From Truepera sp. (GTDB taxonomy: Bacteria > Deinococcota > Deinococci > Deinococcales > Trueperaceae), in assembly GCA_032027045.1 (NCBI GenBank), contig JAVSMU010000001.1, forward strand, positions 1,323,579-1,387,578: DNA of 64,000 nucleotides, written 5' to 3'. The translations under genes and the position numbers were made by a program. The notes beneath the pieces were generated by a model. The model saw only the letters and a list, made by a program, of their open reading frames with translations, was not told the DNA's origin and did not search any database. The stretch's first letter is position 1, and every line of letters begins with the position of its first letter. This document shows positions 27,769 through 36,273 of the stretch, in pieces.

Positions 27769-28796
27769 GGCGCCGACCGGTAGGCGTCACTGGCGCCTCG
27801 TGGCGCATGTTCGCGGGCAGCCTCGCAAGCGCCGCCACTGAAGCCATGCCCGAAGCGCGGGCGGGCGGAAACGAGTACGCCGGCGGGCCCGACTCCGGCA
27901 ACGAGTACGCCGGTAGGCCCGAGCCCGGCAACGAGCTCGCGCCGCAACGCAGCACCTGGCAACGTGCCTTAGCGATCCTCAAGCGCGACTGGCTAGCCGT
28001 TTTCGGGATTTTCTTCGTGCTCCTTCTCCTGCTGGTCGCCGTTTTCGCGCCGCAGCTGGCCCCGTACCCCACCATGGGTGAAGGCCGCTCGTCCGTCAGC
28101 ACGCGCATGCAGCCTCCATCGGCGGAGTTCGTGATGGGCACGGACCGCCTTGGCCGCGACGTCTTGAGCCGCCTGATCTACGGCGCAAGGCCGGCACTCA
28201 TAGCGCCGCTCATCGTGGTGTTGCTGGCAGTCCTCATCGGAGCACCCCTCGGTGCCATCGCCGGTCTGGCGGGGGGTTGGGTGGACGAAGTGATCATGCG
28301 GATCTGCGACCTCTTCCTCGCCTTCCCGTCACTGCTGCTTGCCATGGCGATCGTCGCCCTTCAGGGCCCAAGCCTCGTGAACGCAGTCATCGCCTTGGCG
28401 GTCTCCTGGTGGCCCTGGTACACGCGCCTGGTTCGTGGTGTGGCCCACTCCCTGAGCCGCCAGGCGTTCGTGGAGGCCGCCCGCGCTCTGGGCGCACGCG
28501 AGCCCAAGATAATGTTCCGGCACATCCTCCCCAATTCGGTAACGCCGATCCTGGTGCAGGCGTCTCTCGACATGGGGACGGTCATCCTCGCGACCACTGG
28601 CCTCGCCTTCATCGGCCTCGGCAGCCAGCCGCCGGCCGCCGACTGGGGTCTGATGATCGAGGACGGTAGGGCCCTCCTGCGCAACGCTTGGTGGACGAGC
28701 ACGTTCCCCGGCATCGCGATCTTCTTGTCCGTGTTGAGCTTCAACCTCGTTGGTGACGCTCTCCGAGACCTGTTCGACCCTAAGGAGTACAGATGA
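27765..28796 (+). CDS. DppC-type ABC permease with repeat-built N-terminus
   Basis: From about residue 65 this 343-residue protein is a standard DppC permease: VMGTDRLGRDVLSRLIYGAR, EAARALGAREPKIMFRHILPN coupling loop and DWGLMIEDGRALL. The first 60 residues are an unusual soluble extension containing near-repeats GNEYAGGPDS, GNEYAGRPEP, GNELA, encoded by a 30-bp DNA repeat at 27867-27940. GTG start, overlapping the DppB-type stop. No ATPase gene follows; the next gene is a nitrilase-family hydrolase. Confidence 0.9.
   Translation: MRRRPVGVTGASWRMFAGSLASAATEAMPEARAGGNEYAGGPDSGNEYAGRPEPGNELAPQRSTWQRALAILKRDWLAVFGIFFVLLLLLVAVFAPQLAPYPTMGEGRSSVSTRMQPPSAEFVMGTDRLGRDVLSRLIYGARPALIAPLIVVLLAVLIGAPLGAIAGLAGGWVDEVIMRICDLFLAFPSLLLAMAIVALQGPSLVNAVIALAVSWWPWYTRLVRGVAHSLSRQAFVEAARALGAREPKIMFRHILPNSVTPILVQASLDMGTVILATTGLAFIGLGSQPPAADWGLMIEDGRALLRNAWWTSTFPGIAIFLSVLSFNLVGDALRDLFDPKEYR
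27867..27940 (+). repeat. 30-bp tandem repeat within the DppC-type gene
   Basis: Two full and one partial copies of a 30-bp unit begin at 27867, 27897 and 27927, each starting GGMAACGAGTACGCC or a close variant. The length keeps the reading frame, so copy-number changes would only lengthen or shorten the cytoplasmic N-terminus. Confidence 0.75.
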
Positions 28797-28821
28797 AAAG
28801 CGTTCTGAACGAGGCAAGTAG

Positions 28822-29715
28822 ATGAGTCGTCCGTTCGGCTTGGCTGCCGTGCAGATGGCCGTCGAGCCCTGGGACCCCAAGGCGACGGCCAAGAAGATGT
28901 CCGTAGTGGCTCACCAGATCGCCTACGCGTTCCCGTGGGTCGACATGATCGTCTACCCCGAACTGACGCTCTCCGCGGCCGCGCAGTTCGGGCGTCCCCC
29001 TACCCCTAGAGAGATGTCAGCGTGCCGGGCCGACATCCCGGGGGCCCTCACGGACGACCTGTGCCAACTGGCCAAGCGGCTCGGCCGCTGGCTGGTGCCG
29101 GGCTCCCTGTACGAGACCGACGGTGACGCCGTCTACAACACGGCCGTGGCCATCTCGCCGGACGGCGAGATCGTGGCTCGTTACCGCAAGATCTTCCCGT
29201 GGTACCCGTACGAGACGGAGTCCACGCCGGGCAACGAGTACACGGTCTTCGACGTGCCGAACGTGGGCCGCTTCGGCCTCTCGATCTGCTACGACATGTG
29301 GTTCCCCGAGACGGTCAGGACACTGGCCTGGATGGGGGCCGAGGTCATCCTCCACCCCACGCTGACCACCACCCAGGACCGCGAGCTAGAGACGGTGCTG
29401 AGCCGGGCCCACGCGATCACCAACCAGGTCTTCTTCCTCGATGTGAACGCCGTGGGTTCATGGGGTGGCGGCAGGTCGTCACTCGTCCACCCGGACGGCC
29501 ACGTGCTCCACCACGCAGGTGAGGGCGAGGCGTTCTTCGTTCAGCACATCGACCTGGACGACGTCAAACGGACGCGAGAGGTAGGCACCCTCGGAGTCAC
29601 GCAGACCTGGAAACAGCTGCGCGACCACGGCATGCGTTTCCCGCCGTACCAGGCGGGGTACGAGCAGGGTGCGGTGTTCGACGAACTTGGGGAGTTGAAG
29701 ATCCCCTCTCGCTGA
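28822..29715 (+). CDS. Carbon-nitrogen hydrolase (nitrilase superfamily)
   Basis: The 297-residue enzyme shows the complete Glu-Lys-Cys triad of the superfamily: E in VYPELTLS (about residue 47), K in RYRKIFPWYP (about 122) and C in SICYDMWFPE (about 155). It resembles aliphatic amidases, formamidases and N-carbamoyl hydrolases more than true nitrilases. GAGG lies 7 nt before the ATG. It is 25 nt after the DppC-type gene, so it is likely cotranscribed and may hydrolyse the amide compound taken up by the importer. Confidence 0.85.
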   Translation: MSRPFGLAAVQMAVEPWDPKATAKKMSVVAHQIAYAFPWVDMIVYPELTLSAAAQFGRPPTPREMSACRADIPGALTDDLCQLAKRLGRWLVPGSLYETDGDAVYNTAVAISPDGEIVARYRKIFPWYPYETESTPGNEYTVFDVPNVGRFGLSICYDMWFPETVRTLAWMGAEVILHPTLTTTQDRELETVLSRAHAITNQVFFLDVNAVGSWGGGRSSLVHPDGHVLHHAGEGEAFFVQHIDLDDVKRTREVGTLGVTQTWKQLRDHGMRFPPYQAGYEQGAVFDELGELKIPSR

Positions 29716-29762
29716 CTAAGCCACTGGCCAGCAAGTGCAGTAGTGCTCCTACAGCGCGTCAG

Positions 29763-29834
29763 CGCGACGGCACGTCGCCATGACGCCGCGACGGCACGTC
29801 GACACGACGACGCGACGGCACGAAGGCGCCAAGG
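29763..29834. repeat. 24-bp intergenic tandem repeat
   Basis: Three copies of a 24-bp unit beginning CGCGACGGCACG start at 29763, 29787 and 29811; the first 12 bases are identical and the rest diverges. They sit between the hydrolase stop and the convergent YihY gene stop. No coding role is evident. Confidence 0.7.
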
Positions 29835-29870
29835 CACGACGGCGACGGTGCGACGGTGAAGCTAGCCCCT

Positions 29871-30863
29871 TCAGCCGCCCCGACCATGGCCCTTGGGCGC
29901 GGGTGGGCCGTCCTCACCGACGCCGACTCCCTCGTCGCGGGCACCAACGGCGATCCAGGAAGCGGCAATCAGGATGATCTGCGAGACGAGGTTGAACCAG
30001 ATCATCAGGCCGACGATGGCTGCGAAAGAGGCGATTAGCGGGTTGCGGCCGGCGCCTATGAACAGGCGTCCGCCGAGGATCTTGAGCACGGCCAGGCCCG
30101 CGGCGCCGATGAGGACACCACCGATCAGACGCCTGGAGGAGATGCGGATGCCGGCTAGGACCCGGAACAGCGTGGCGAGTGCGGCCGCGTCGAAGAGGAA
30201 CATCACCAAGAGGCCGACCACGCGCGCCGCGAATTCGGCGATGGACGAATCGAGGTAATTGCGGAACAGGCCTAGCGCCTGCGTAGCGACCAACGTCAGG
30301 CCGGCCGACACCAGGATCGCCAGGCCGAACCCCACGGCGAGTCCGACGTCTTTCAGCCTCAGGACGAGCGGATTCGCCTGCTGCCTGGGTAGGTTGAAGA
30401 TCGTGCGTATGGCGGCACGGCTTGAGGCCAGCCACCCGAGTGCGGTGAGTAACAGCCCGACCAAGGCAACGGCCCCCGTCCAACTCAGCACTCGCCCCTC
30501 GAGCAGGACGCTGCGCCTGATGACACCAACGCCGGAGCCGGTGTCGATCAGGCCAGGCACGGCGCGGTCGATGAACTGGAACACGGCGTCCCGCAGCGCC
30601 GGTTGGGCCTCGAGAAGTAGGCCGCCGACCGAGAAGCCGATCCATAGGGAAGCGAAGGCCCCGAAGATGGCATGAAACGAGAGCCCTGCAGCCAAGAGTG
30701 GTCCTCTGTTCTGGCTGTAGTTCTGCAGCACGCGCACGGGTTTTAGCCGCCGTGCCTTGGCCAACCAAGGTGCGGCCCAGCCCGTTGTGCCGCCAGACCG
30801 GCCGCCCGCGTCGGCCTCACCCCTGGGCAGATCGGCCTCGTGTTTCCGCGGGTCATGGGCCAT
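29871..30863 (-). CDS. YihY/BrkB-family inner membrane protein
   Basis: A 330-residue protein with about six membrane helices. The family pattern is clear: VRVLQNYSQNRGPLLAAGLSFHAIFG near the N-terminus, then SRAAIRTIFNLPRQ and a final IVGLMIWFNLVSQIILIAASWIAV. Function in bacteria is poorly known; it has been suggested to be a transporter or envelope factor. I prefer the ATG at 30863 because a TACCCT box ends 6 nt before it (leaderless). Confidence 0.85.
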   Translation of the reverse strand: MAHDPRKHEADLPRGEADAGGRSGGTTGWAAPWLAKARRLKPVRVLQNYSQNRGPLLAAGLSFHAIFGAFASLWIGFSVGGLLLEAQPALRDAVFQFIDRAVPGLIDTGSGVGVIRRSVLLEGRVLSWTGAVALVGLLLTALGWLASSRAAIRTIFNLPRQQANPLVLRLKDVGLAVGFGLAILVSAGLTLVATQALGLFRNYLDSSIAEFAARVVGLLVMFLFDAAALATLFRVLAGIRISSRRLIGGVLIGAAGLAVLKILGGRLFIGAGRNPLIASFAAIVGLMIWFNLVSQIILIAASWIAVGARDEGVGVGEDGPPAPKGHGRGG

Positions 30864-30901
30864 GGGCGCAGGGTACACGGCCGGCGGGCGCCGAACTCCT
30901 G

Positions 30902-30984
30902 GCAGCGCGCACGTCGGCGTGTAGGTGTGAGCGCAGTAGTCGACGCCCAGTTGGTTCTCCTTGCAGCGCGCACGTCGGCGTGTA
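30902..30984. repeat. Two 22-bp identical direct repeats upstream of yihY and actC
   Basis: A 22-bp sequence containing GCGCGCACGTCGGCGTGTA occurs at 30902-30923 and again at 30963-30984, 61 bp apart, in the 246-nt divergent region between the YihY gene and the ActC-like gene. Each copy holds a CACG-N4-CGTG inverted element, so a dimeric regulator could bind. The rest of the region shows only the ActC -10 box. Confidence 0.6.
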
Positions 30985-31095
30985 AGGCCTACTGAACATC
31001 GAAGTACGCGGCTTGGTTCGTCGCCCTGCTAAGGACCTTTTGCGGGGCGAGTGGCCCGAATCCCCACCTGCACCTTCTGAACCCGCCGGCGTCAA

Positions 31096-31112
31096 TATCA
31101 TTGAAGACCATG
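31096..31112 (+). promoter_or_regulatory. Leaderless promoter of the ActC-like gene
   Basis: A TATCAT box (31096-31101) lies 8 nt before the ATG at 31110. No ribosome binding site is present. An in-frame TTG at 31101 overlaps the box and is unlikely to be used. Confidence 0.5.
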
Positions 31113-32669
31113 GCGCGGTTGAGCCGGGGGGAAGCTCTCTTAACGGGTAAGGCGACAAGGCTGGGGCAGGAAACGCGGCAGGAATCCGAAGCGCGGCAGG
31201 CATCCGACGCGCGGCGGTGGCCTGAAGGTGCGCAGGCATCTGCCTCGCGGCAGTGGCCTGAAGCAGCGCAGGGATCCCAAGCGCGGCAGCGCCAGCAACT
31301 CACGCCCGTCCTCGAGGCGGGGCCGGTGTTAGGAGCGGAACTCGGCTACCGCGACATAGACGACCTGATCGACGGGCCGGTCCTCGATCCTCGCACCCCA
31401 CGGTGGTGGTTCATCGGCATCGCCATCTCGGGCAGCCTGCTGGTACTCTTCCTGGTCGCCGTCGTCCAGACCATCACGGTCGGCGTCGGCTCCTTCGGCG
31501 ACACCATCCCCTCTGCCTGGGGCTTCCCGATCATCAACCTGGTGTGGTGGATCGGCATCGCGCACGCCGGCACCCTCATCTCGGCCATCTTGCTACTCAC
31601 GCGCCAGGAGTGGCGCAGCTCGATCAACCGCTTCGCGGAGGCGATGACGCTGTTCGCCGTAACGTGTGCGGGCATCTATCCGATCCTCCACATGGGTCGG
31701 CCCTGGGCGTTCTACTGGCTTGCGCCGTACCCGGATACCTTCGGGCTCTTCCCTCAGTTCCGCAGTCCGTTGGCTTGGGACTTCTTCGCCATTCCGACCT
31801 ACGCCATCGTTTCGGCGCTCTTCTGGTACGTCGGCCTATTGCCGGACGTGGCAACGCTGCGCGATAGGGCCAGGTCGAACACCGCCAGGCTTGCCTACGG
31901 TCTCCTGTCGCTCGGTTGGTGCGGCTCGGCGAAACACTGGCAGCGCTACCGGCGCTCTTACCTCCTCTTGGCCGCCATCGGCACGGCCCTGGTGGTGTCG
32001 GTGGAAAGTACCGTCAACTTCGACTTCTCGTTCGCCGGCGTGCCCGGGTGGCACAACACGGCCGGGCCGCTCTACTTCGTTGCGGGCGCGATGTTCACGG
32101 GCTTCGCCATGGTCCTCATCCTCGCCATCCCGATCCGCCGCGCTTTCGGTCTCCAACAGGTCATAACCAGCACCCACCTGAACAACTGCGCCAAGCTGAT
32201 GCTCGCTCTTGGCCTGGTCGTCGTATACGGCCACGCCCTGGAGTTCTTCGACGCGGCTTACAGCGGGAGTGCCGCAGAGCAGTTCGTTGCCGCCAGTCGC
32301 GTGAGTGGGCCGTACGGCTTCGCCTTCTGGCTGGCCCTGCTGGCCTTCGTCGCCATCCAGCCACTCTGGTTCCGCCGCTTCCGGACGCAGCCAGGTGTCC
32401 TCCTCGTCATCTCGATAATCGTGCTCGTGGGTATGTGGTTCGACAGCTTCATGATCATCGTGGGCAGCCTCAGCCGCGACTATCTGCCGTCTTCGTGGCA
32501 CATCTACGTGCCCACGTTCTGGGACTACGCGCTCTTCGCGGGCTCGTTCGGCCTGTTCTTCACGCTGTACCTCGTGTTCCTGCGCTTCTTGCCGGTCGTG
32601 AACCTGAGCGAGGTCAAGTCTTTGCTACACTATCGTCGTAGGTCCGCGGCAGAGCCCGATCGGCTCTAG
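31110..32669 (+). CDS. actC: ActC/NrfD-type quinone-interacting membrane subunit
   Basis: This 519-residue polytopic protein of the NrfD/PsrC family most resembles ActC of alternative complex III. It shows the [16 protein letters not shown] start, [22 protein letters not shown] and [18 protein letters not shown]. It ends with the typical [25 protein letters not shown]. ActC normally works with ActA, B, D, E and F to oxidise menaquinol. None of those genes is in this window, so it is an orphan here. The first 60 residues are a charged, Q/A-rich repeat region foreign to the family. The stop shares CTAG with the convergent sigma-factor gene. Confidence 0.85.
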   Translation: MARLSRGEALLTGKATRLGQETRQESEARQASDARRWPEGAQASASRQWPEAAQGSQARQRQQLTPVLEAGPVLGAELGYRDIDDLIDGPVLDPRTPRWWFIGIAISGSLLVLFLVAVVQTITVGVGSFGDTIPSAWGFPIINLVWWIGIAHAGTLISAILLLTRQEWRSSINRFAEAMTLFAVTCAGIYPILHMGRPWAFYWLAPYPDTFGLFPQFRSPLAWDFFAIPTYAIVSALFWYVGLLPDVATLRDRARSNTARLAYGLLSLGWCGSAKHWQRYRRSYLLLAAIGTALVVSVESTVNFDFSFAGVPGWHNTAGPLYFVAGAMFTGFAMVLILAIPIRRAFGLQQVITSTHLNNCAKLMLALGLVVVYGHALEFFDAAYSGSAAEQFVAASRVSGPYGFAFWLALLAFVAIQPLWFRRFRTQPGVLLVISIIVLVGMWFDSFMIIVGSLSRDYLPSSWHIYVPTFWDYALFAGSFGLFFTLYLVFLRFLPVVNLSEVKSLLHYRRRSAAEPDRL

Positions 32670-33448
32670 GCTCCAGCTTGCGCGAGCCGGCGGCGTAGCT
32701 CGATGACGGTCTTGACGATGCGGTCGCACCTCTCGCCGTCGAACGCGAATGCGCCGTTCAGGCCGACGTCCAACGTGCCCGCGAGGCTCGTTCGGAGAAG
32801 CTTGCGAGCGCGGAAGGCGCGGGTGCGCACCGTGCCCACCGGTATCCCGAGGGCCTCGGCGACGTCCCTGGCGCTGAGCCCCTCCACCTCCCTCAGCATG
32901 AAGACGGTGCGGAACTCATCGGGTAGTAAGTCGATCTGCTGCTCGATGAGGCCGCGAACCTGGGCTCGCTGGGCCGACTGCTCCGGGCCATCACCGGGTT
33001 CATCGGCCAGCGCCAACTGCATCTTCGGATCCTTTGAAGTCATGACATCTTCCAGGGGGATGGTGCGCACTTTGGCGCGGCGCAGCCGGCCCAAAGCCTC
33101 GTTGGTGACGATCCGCACCAGCCAGGTCGAGAGTTTGCTTTCCGCTCGGAACGAGTCTAGCGCCAACCAGGCGCGCAAGAACGCATCCTGGACAGCCTCC
33201 TCGGCCCCCTCGTCGCTCTTGAGGATGCTGCGGGCCGTGCGGAACAATAGTTGGTTATGGCGGCGCATGATCGTCTCGAACGCTGCCTCATCACCTGAAG
33301 CGGCGCGCGCGACGAGCTCCGCTTCAGGCTCTTCCGTGACGACAGGGGTTCGCAAGGCTTGCGTCTGAGAAACGATGGGCATGGCCTCCATCCGAGCCTT
33401 GTTGCCACTCCAGCCCAGGCTCCGCGGTAGAACGGTACTCGCCCCCAT
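32666..33448 (-). CDS. ECF-type RNA polymerase sigma factor
   Basis: This protein of up to 260 residues has sigma-2 (ETIMRRHNQLLFRTARSIL and AEEAVQDAFLRAWLALDSF) and sigma-4 (LPDEFRTVFMLREVEGLS, then RDVAEALGIPVGTVRTRAFRA) in the RpoE/ECF pattern. A C-terminal tail of about 45 residues contains a single Cys and is longer than usual. The ATG at 33448 lies 2 nt after the stop of the secreted-protein gene, so the two are coupled. A later start (33391 or 33382) is possible. No anti-sigma gene is recognised next to it. Confidence 0.88.
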   Translation of the reverse strand: MGASTVLPRSLGWSGNKARMEAMPIVSQTQALRTPVVTEEPEAELVARAASGDEAAFETIMRRHNQLLFRTARSILKSDEGAEEAVQDAFLRAWLALDSFRAESKLSTWLVRIVTNEALGRLRRAKVRTIPLEDVMTSKDPKMQLALADEPGDGPEQSAQRAQVRGLIEQQIDLLPDEFRTVFMLREVEGLSARDVAEALGIPVGTVRTRAFRARKLLRTSLAGTLDVGLNGAFAFDGERCDRIVKTVIELRRRLAQAGA

Positions 33449-33450
33449 TA

Positions 33451-34140
33451 TCAGCCCAGGAACCTCTCCGGAAACGCCGCGATGAGACCGTTCGTCAACG
33501 CGTCGGCCAGCATCATCATGTGCGCTTCGGCCTTGCCGTACTCGGCGATCCCCTCCGCGTAACGGCCCTCGAGCAGTGCCGTGGCGTAGACGAGTGTGGT
33601 GTCGATATGACCCTTGAGCATCTCACGCACGGTCGCCTGCGGCCAGTACGAGTTCGCTCCCGCCAGGAAGTCCGCGATCTCCTGAGCGTTGGCGTAAGCC
33701 ACGGCGATGGCCGCGTCGGTTGCCGCCGCGTCTCCCGCCTTGGCCGCCTTCACTACTTCGACGGCGGCGCCTATGTGCGCCTGCAGCAGGTCGGTCAGGG
33801 AAGCGCCGGCATCTTCGCCGTAGAACGGCTTTATGGCGTTACCGATATCCACCTGGTTGTTCATCAGCCGCTCCGCCGTGGCCTCGAACGACGGCGACTC
33901 CGTCGCGAACGCAGTAACCGCGGCAAACGTCCACTCCATATGCTGCGCCCACAGTTCTCGCATGGCGTTGTTGAGCGAGAGCGCGCTGGCGCTGCCTATG
34001 ACCGGGCTGGCATCAGCAGGATGATCGTTGTGAGCAAGGGCATGAGGGGCGCCGAACGCAAGAAAGAGGACGGCGACCGCTACGGCCGAGATGGCTAGGA
34101 ACCGAGCGGGGAACCGCTCTAGGGTGAAAGTACGCAACAC
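33451..34140 (-). CDS. Secreted four-helix-bundle-like protein
   Basis: The 229-residue protein has a signal peptide (about 1-36, cleavage near ALAHN). All-helical sequence follows with conserved-looking histidines and aromatic residues ([51 protein letters not shown]). It resembles a family of small exported helical proteins from Firmicutes of unknown function. GTG start with GGAGG 5 nt upstream. Cotranscribed with the sigma factor, so it may be the sensor or product of that stress circuit. A metal-binding bundle is a guess only. Confidence 0.65.
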   Translation of the reverse strand: MLRTFTLERFPARFLAISAVAVAVLFLAFGAPHALAHNDHPADASPVIGSASALSLNNAMRELWAQHMEWTFAAVTAFATESPSFEATAERLMNNQVDIGNAIKPFYGEDAGASLTDLLQAHIGAAVEVVKAAKAGDAAATDAAIAVAYANAQEIADFLAGANSYWPQATVREMLKGHIDTTLVYATALLEGRYAEGIAEYGKAEAHMMMLADALTNGLIAAFPERFLG

Positions 34141-34398
34141 GACAACCTCCAGGGTCTAGGAATGACCAGTGAACGAAACTCCTGCACGAGGCCCTGATGC
34201 CTCGTTGCCGCTCGCTCTATTCCGTTAGATGCACCGAGCGGCCGAAGCGTTCCCGGAGGACGAAGGGGCGGGTGCGGGTAACATTGTCTACCCGCTCAGC
34301 AGCGCACGGTTTGCTCCGTTGAACGTCGGCCAGGTGGGCTGGAGGGGAGGTAACCGGTGCAGCCACGTGAAACGTGAGGCGCCGCATGTTCTCCGGAG

Positions 34399-34426
34399 TT
34401 GACCGGACCTCTATGTCTGATATCTT
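34399..34426 (+). promoter_or_regulatory. Putative promoter in the 430-nt gap before DUF805
   Basis: TTGACC (34399-34404) and TATCTT (34421-34426) are spaced by 16 bp, about 145 nt before the DUF805 start. The gap 34141-34570 is otherwise empty of convincing genes or structured RNA. It is noticeably more AT-rich toward its right end, and the promoter of the sigma operon must lie at its left end. Confidence 0.4.
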
Positions 34427-34570
34427 CGCTTACCACCGTTGTGTGCTCCGAACGCGAAATTGCACCGCCGATCAACGGCAAGATGAACTAACACACATGA
34501 GCAAGCTATGTAAGAAGACCGTCATCATGCTTCGCTACCATGGTCGCAAGATAGCGTTACGGAGGGCACG

Positions 34571-34942
34571 ATGGACACTTTCAATCCTTTCAGGTTCGAT
34601 GGCAGGATCGGGCGGCTTCAGTACTTCGGTTTCGGTGTGATCTGGGGCGTGATCTTCTTCGTCATCTCATTGTTCATTGGTATCGGGGCTGACGATTATG
34701 GGAATGTCGGCGCCGGCGGTTCACTCGCTATCGTTGGACTACTGCTCACCTATTCCATTGCCGTAGTCAGCTACGGCGTCCGGCGGTTGCACGACTTCGA
34801 TAAGAGTGGCTGGTGGTACCTGCTGACGTTCGTGCCGCTCGCGAACGCCGTGATGGCGTTGGTCCTGTTGTTCGCTCCTGGAACCCCGGGGGAGAACCGC
34901 TACGGTTATCGGGACACCGAGCGGGCAGCTTCGACCGTTTGA
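34571..34942 (+). CDS. DUF805 membrane protein
   Basis: This 123-residue protein has three to four membrane helices. The DUF805 signatures are clear: FRFDGRIGRLQYF at the N-terminus, VRRLHDFDKSGWWYLL in the middle and PGTPGENRYG near the end. Function of the family is unknown; some members are linked to phage inhibition. GGAGG lies 5 nt before the ATG. Codon use is slightly less GC-rich than in the neighbours, in keeping with an accessory region. Confidence 0.9.
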   Translation: MDTFNPFRFDGRIGRLQYFGFGVIWGVIFFVISLFIGIGADDYGNVGAGGSLAIVGLLLTYSIAVVSYGVRRLHDFDKSGWWYLLTFVPLANAVMALVLLFAPGTPGENRYGYRDTERAASTV

Positions 34943-35139
34943 CCGGAGATCTGAAGGCCCGCAAGTGCCTGGACGTGAACCGCTTGAAGGGCGAACTCGA
35001 CGACAGCAGTCTTCGGACTCGCCGGCGCCCGCTAGAGCAACTCTTCGACGTCGCCGACCAATAGCAACTCCTCCTCGCCGCGGCTTGCGCTGAGACACTG
35101 CCTAGCACGGATTGTGTCGTCACTTGATACCGTGTTCAC

Positions 35140-35397
35140 ATGGCGAGTTCGTCCGGCCGCGTCAATATCGTCTTGGACGCTGAATACGCTGAGAAACTGC
35201 GCATTCTGGCGGCCAGAACTCACGTCAGCCCGGGCACGTTGGCGCGGGCTCTGCTCTCGTCGGCCCTGGACGAGGCAGATCCGTCGCCGCGAAACGTCTC
35301 CGCGTTGCTGGATGACATCGACGGCGCGTTCGCCAAAGCTCAAGCCGGCTTGGAAGACGTAGCGAAGGGGCGCATGGTCCCGCTCAGTGAGATCTAG
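35140..35397 (+). CDS. Orphan RHH-type antitoxin-like protein
   Basis: An 85-residue protein with an N-terminal RHH-like strand and helices (GRVNIVLDAEYAEKLRILAAR, then VSPGTLARALLSSAL). Its acidic C-terminus ends GRMVPLSEI, the typical tail of antitoxins that cap ParE or Doc-like toxins. No toxin gene follows; the next sequence is a broken RCC1-repeat gene on the other strand. A TACCGT box ends 6 nt before the ATG, so it is probably leaderless. Confidence 0.65.
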   Translation: MASSSGRVNIVLDAEYAEKLRILAARTHVSPGTLARALLSSALDEADPSPRNVSALLDDIDGAFAKAQAGLEDVAKGRMVPLSEI

Positions 35398-35436
35398 GAC
35401 TAGGACCTGTGTCAAACCGGTCTTGAGGCCGGTGGC

Positions 35437-35816
35437 CTAAAGTCCGCTCACTCGTACAGGCTTGGTTTCCCGTGGCGACACAGTGCCGTTCCCAACTTGC
35501 CCAAAGTCGTTTTCTCCCCAGCCCCACAGACTGCCGTCCTCCAGCAAAGCCAACGAATGGCCATAGCTGGTGTCATGCTCACGACGTTCGATATTCCGAT
35601 AATCGGCGCCGGCCGGTACCGATCGGCAAGGTCTTCATCGGCCAACTGCCCCCAGTTGTTCCTTCCACAGGCCTGTACGGTGCCGTCCGTCAGTACCGCC
35701 AAGGCGTGGTACCAACCAGAAGCGACGCTCTTCACATTCGACAACCCTGGAACCGGCTCCGATTCGTGCCCGTACCTTCGCGAGAAGAAGTATGGTCGGC
35801 CTCGACTCAACTCTTA
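35437..35816 (-). pseudogene. Broken RCC1-repeat protein gene fragment
   Basis: One frame gives an RCC1-type repeat (VKSVASGWYHALAVLTDGTV, then QACGRNNWGQL). After about 35580 the match continues in a second frame (DTSYGHSLALLEDGSLWGWG, then ENDFGQVGNG) to a TAG at 35437. Two repeats are recognisable, while functional RCC1-like proteins have seven. It is a frameshifted C-terminal remnant without a normal N-terminus. Confidence 0.75.
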
Positions 35817-35876
35817 AGCATGGCACCGCGAAGGACAGCGGTGGAACCTGAACTATCGCCGGTGAGAGCCACAGCG

Positions 35877-36146
35877 TCATCCATTAGCGGCCTCGCTAAC
35901 GACCTCAGCCAAAGACCGATCTTCCGACCTCACTGGCCGCTGCAGCATGATGTAGAACTGCTCCCTACCGAAGATCGCCTCAGCGTCGAAGTTGACCATG
36001 TTGAACCCCGCGGCCCCAAGCACCTCCAACACGCGGAAGAAGCTCCGCCCACGCTTTATGTCGACCTCATTCACGTACCCATGATCGACCTGAGCATGGC
36101 TCTCGCCCTTCAGGAATCCGATCCGTACCAGAACGAACTCGTTCAC
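35877..36146 (-). CDS. Small hypothetical protein
   Basis: An 89-residue soluble alpha/beta protein (MNEFVLVRIGFLKG, then RSFFRVLEVLGAAGFNMVNFDAEAIFGREQFYIMLQRPV). The pattern vaguely resembles the DUF4177 type, but I cannot assign it. GGAGGAG lies 7 nt before the GTG start, which supports translation. It stands alone between the RCC1 remnant and the repeat-rich secreted protein. Confidence 0.6.
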   Translation of the reverse strand: MNEFVLVRIGFLKGESHAQVDHGYVNEVDIKRGRSFFRVLEVLGAAGFNMVNFDAEAIFGREQFYIMLQRPVRSEDRSLAEVVSEAANG

Positions 36147-36273
36147 TCGACAACTCCTCCTTGACCAAGACTGGCCTTTTCCACCAGGCTACCGGAGTTG
36201 CGGCGATCGGCGGGACTCGTTCAGAAGATGAGCGGGTGCAAAGAGCCCGGCGTCACGATGGACGCCCTGTTCT

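Noticed and set aside
31150..31300. Repeats near the start of actC as a possible CRISPR array
   Set aside because: Units are degenerate, coding and in frame, with no constant direct repeat and spacer structure and no cas genes.
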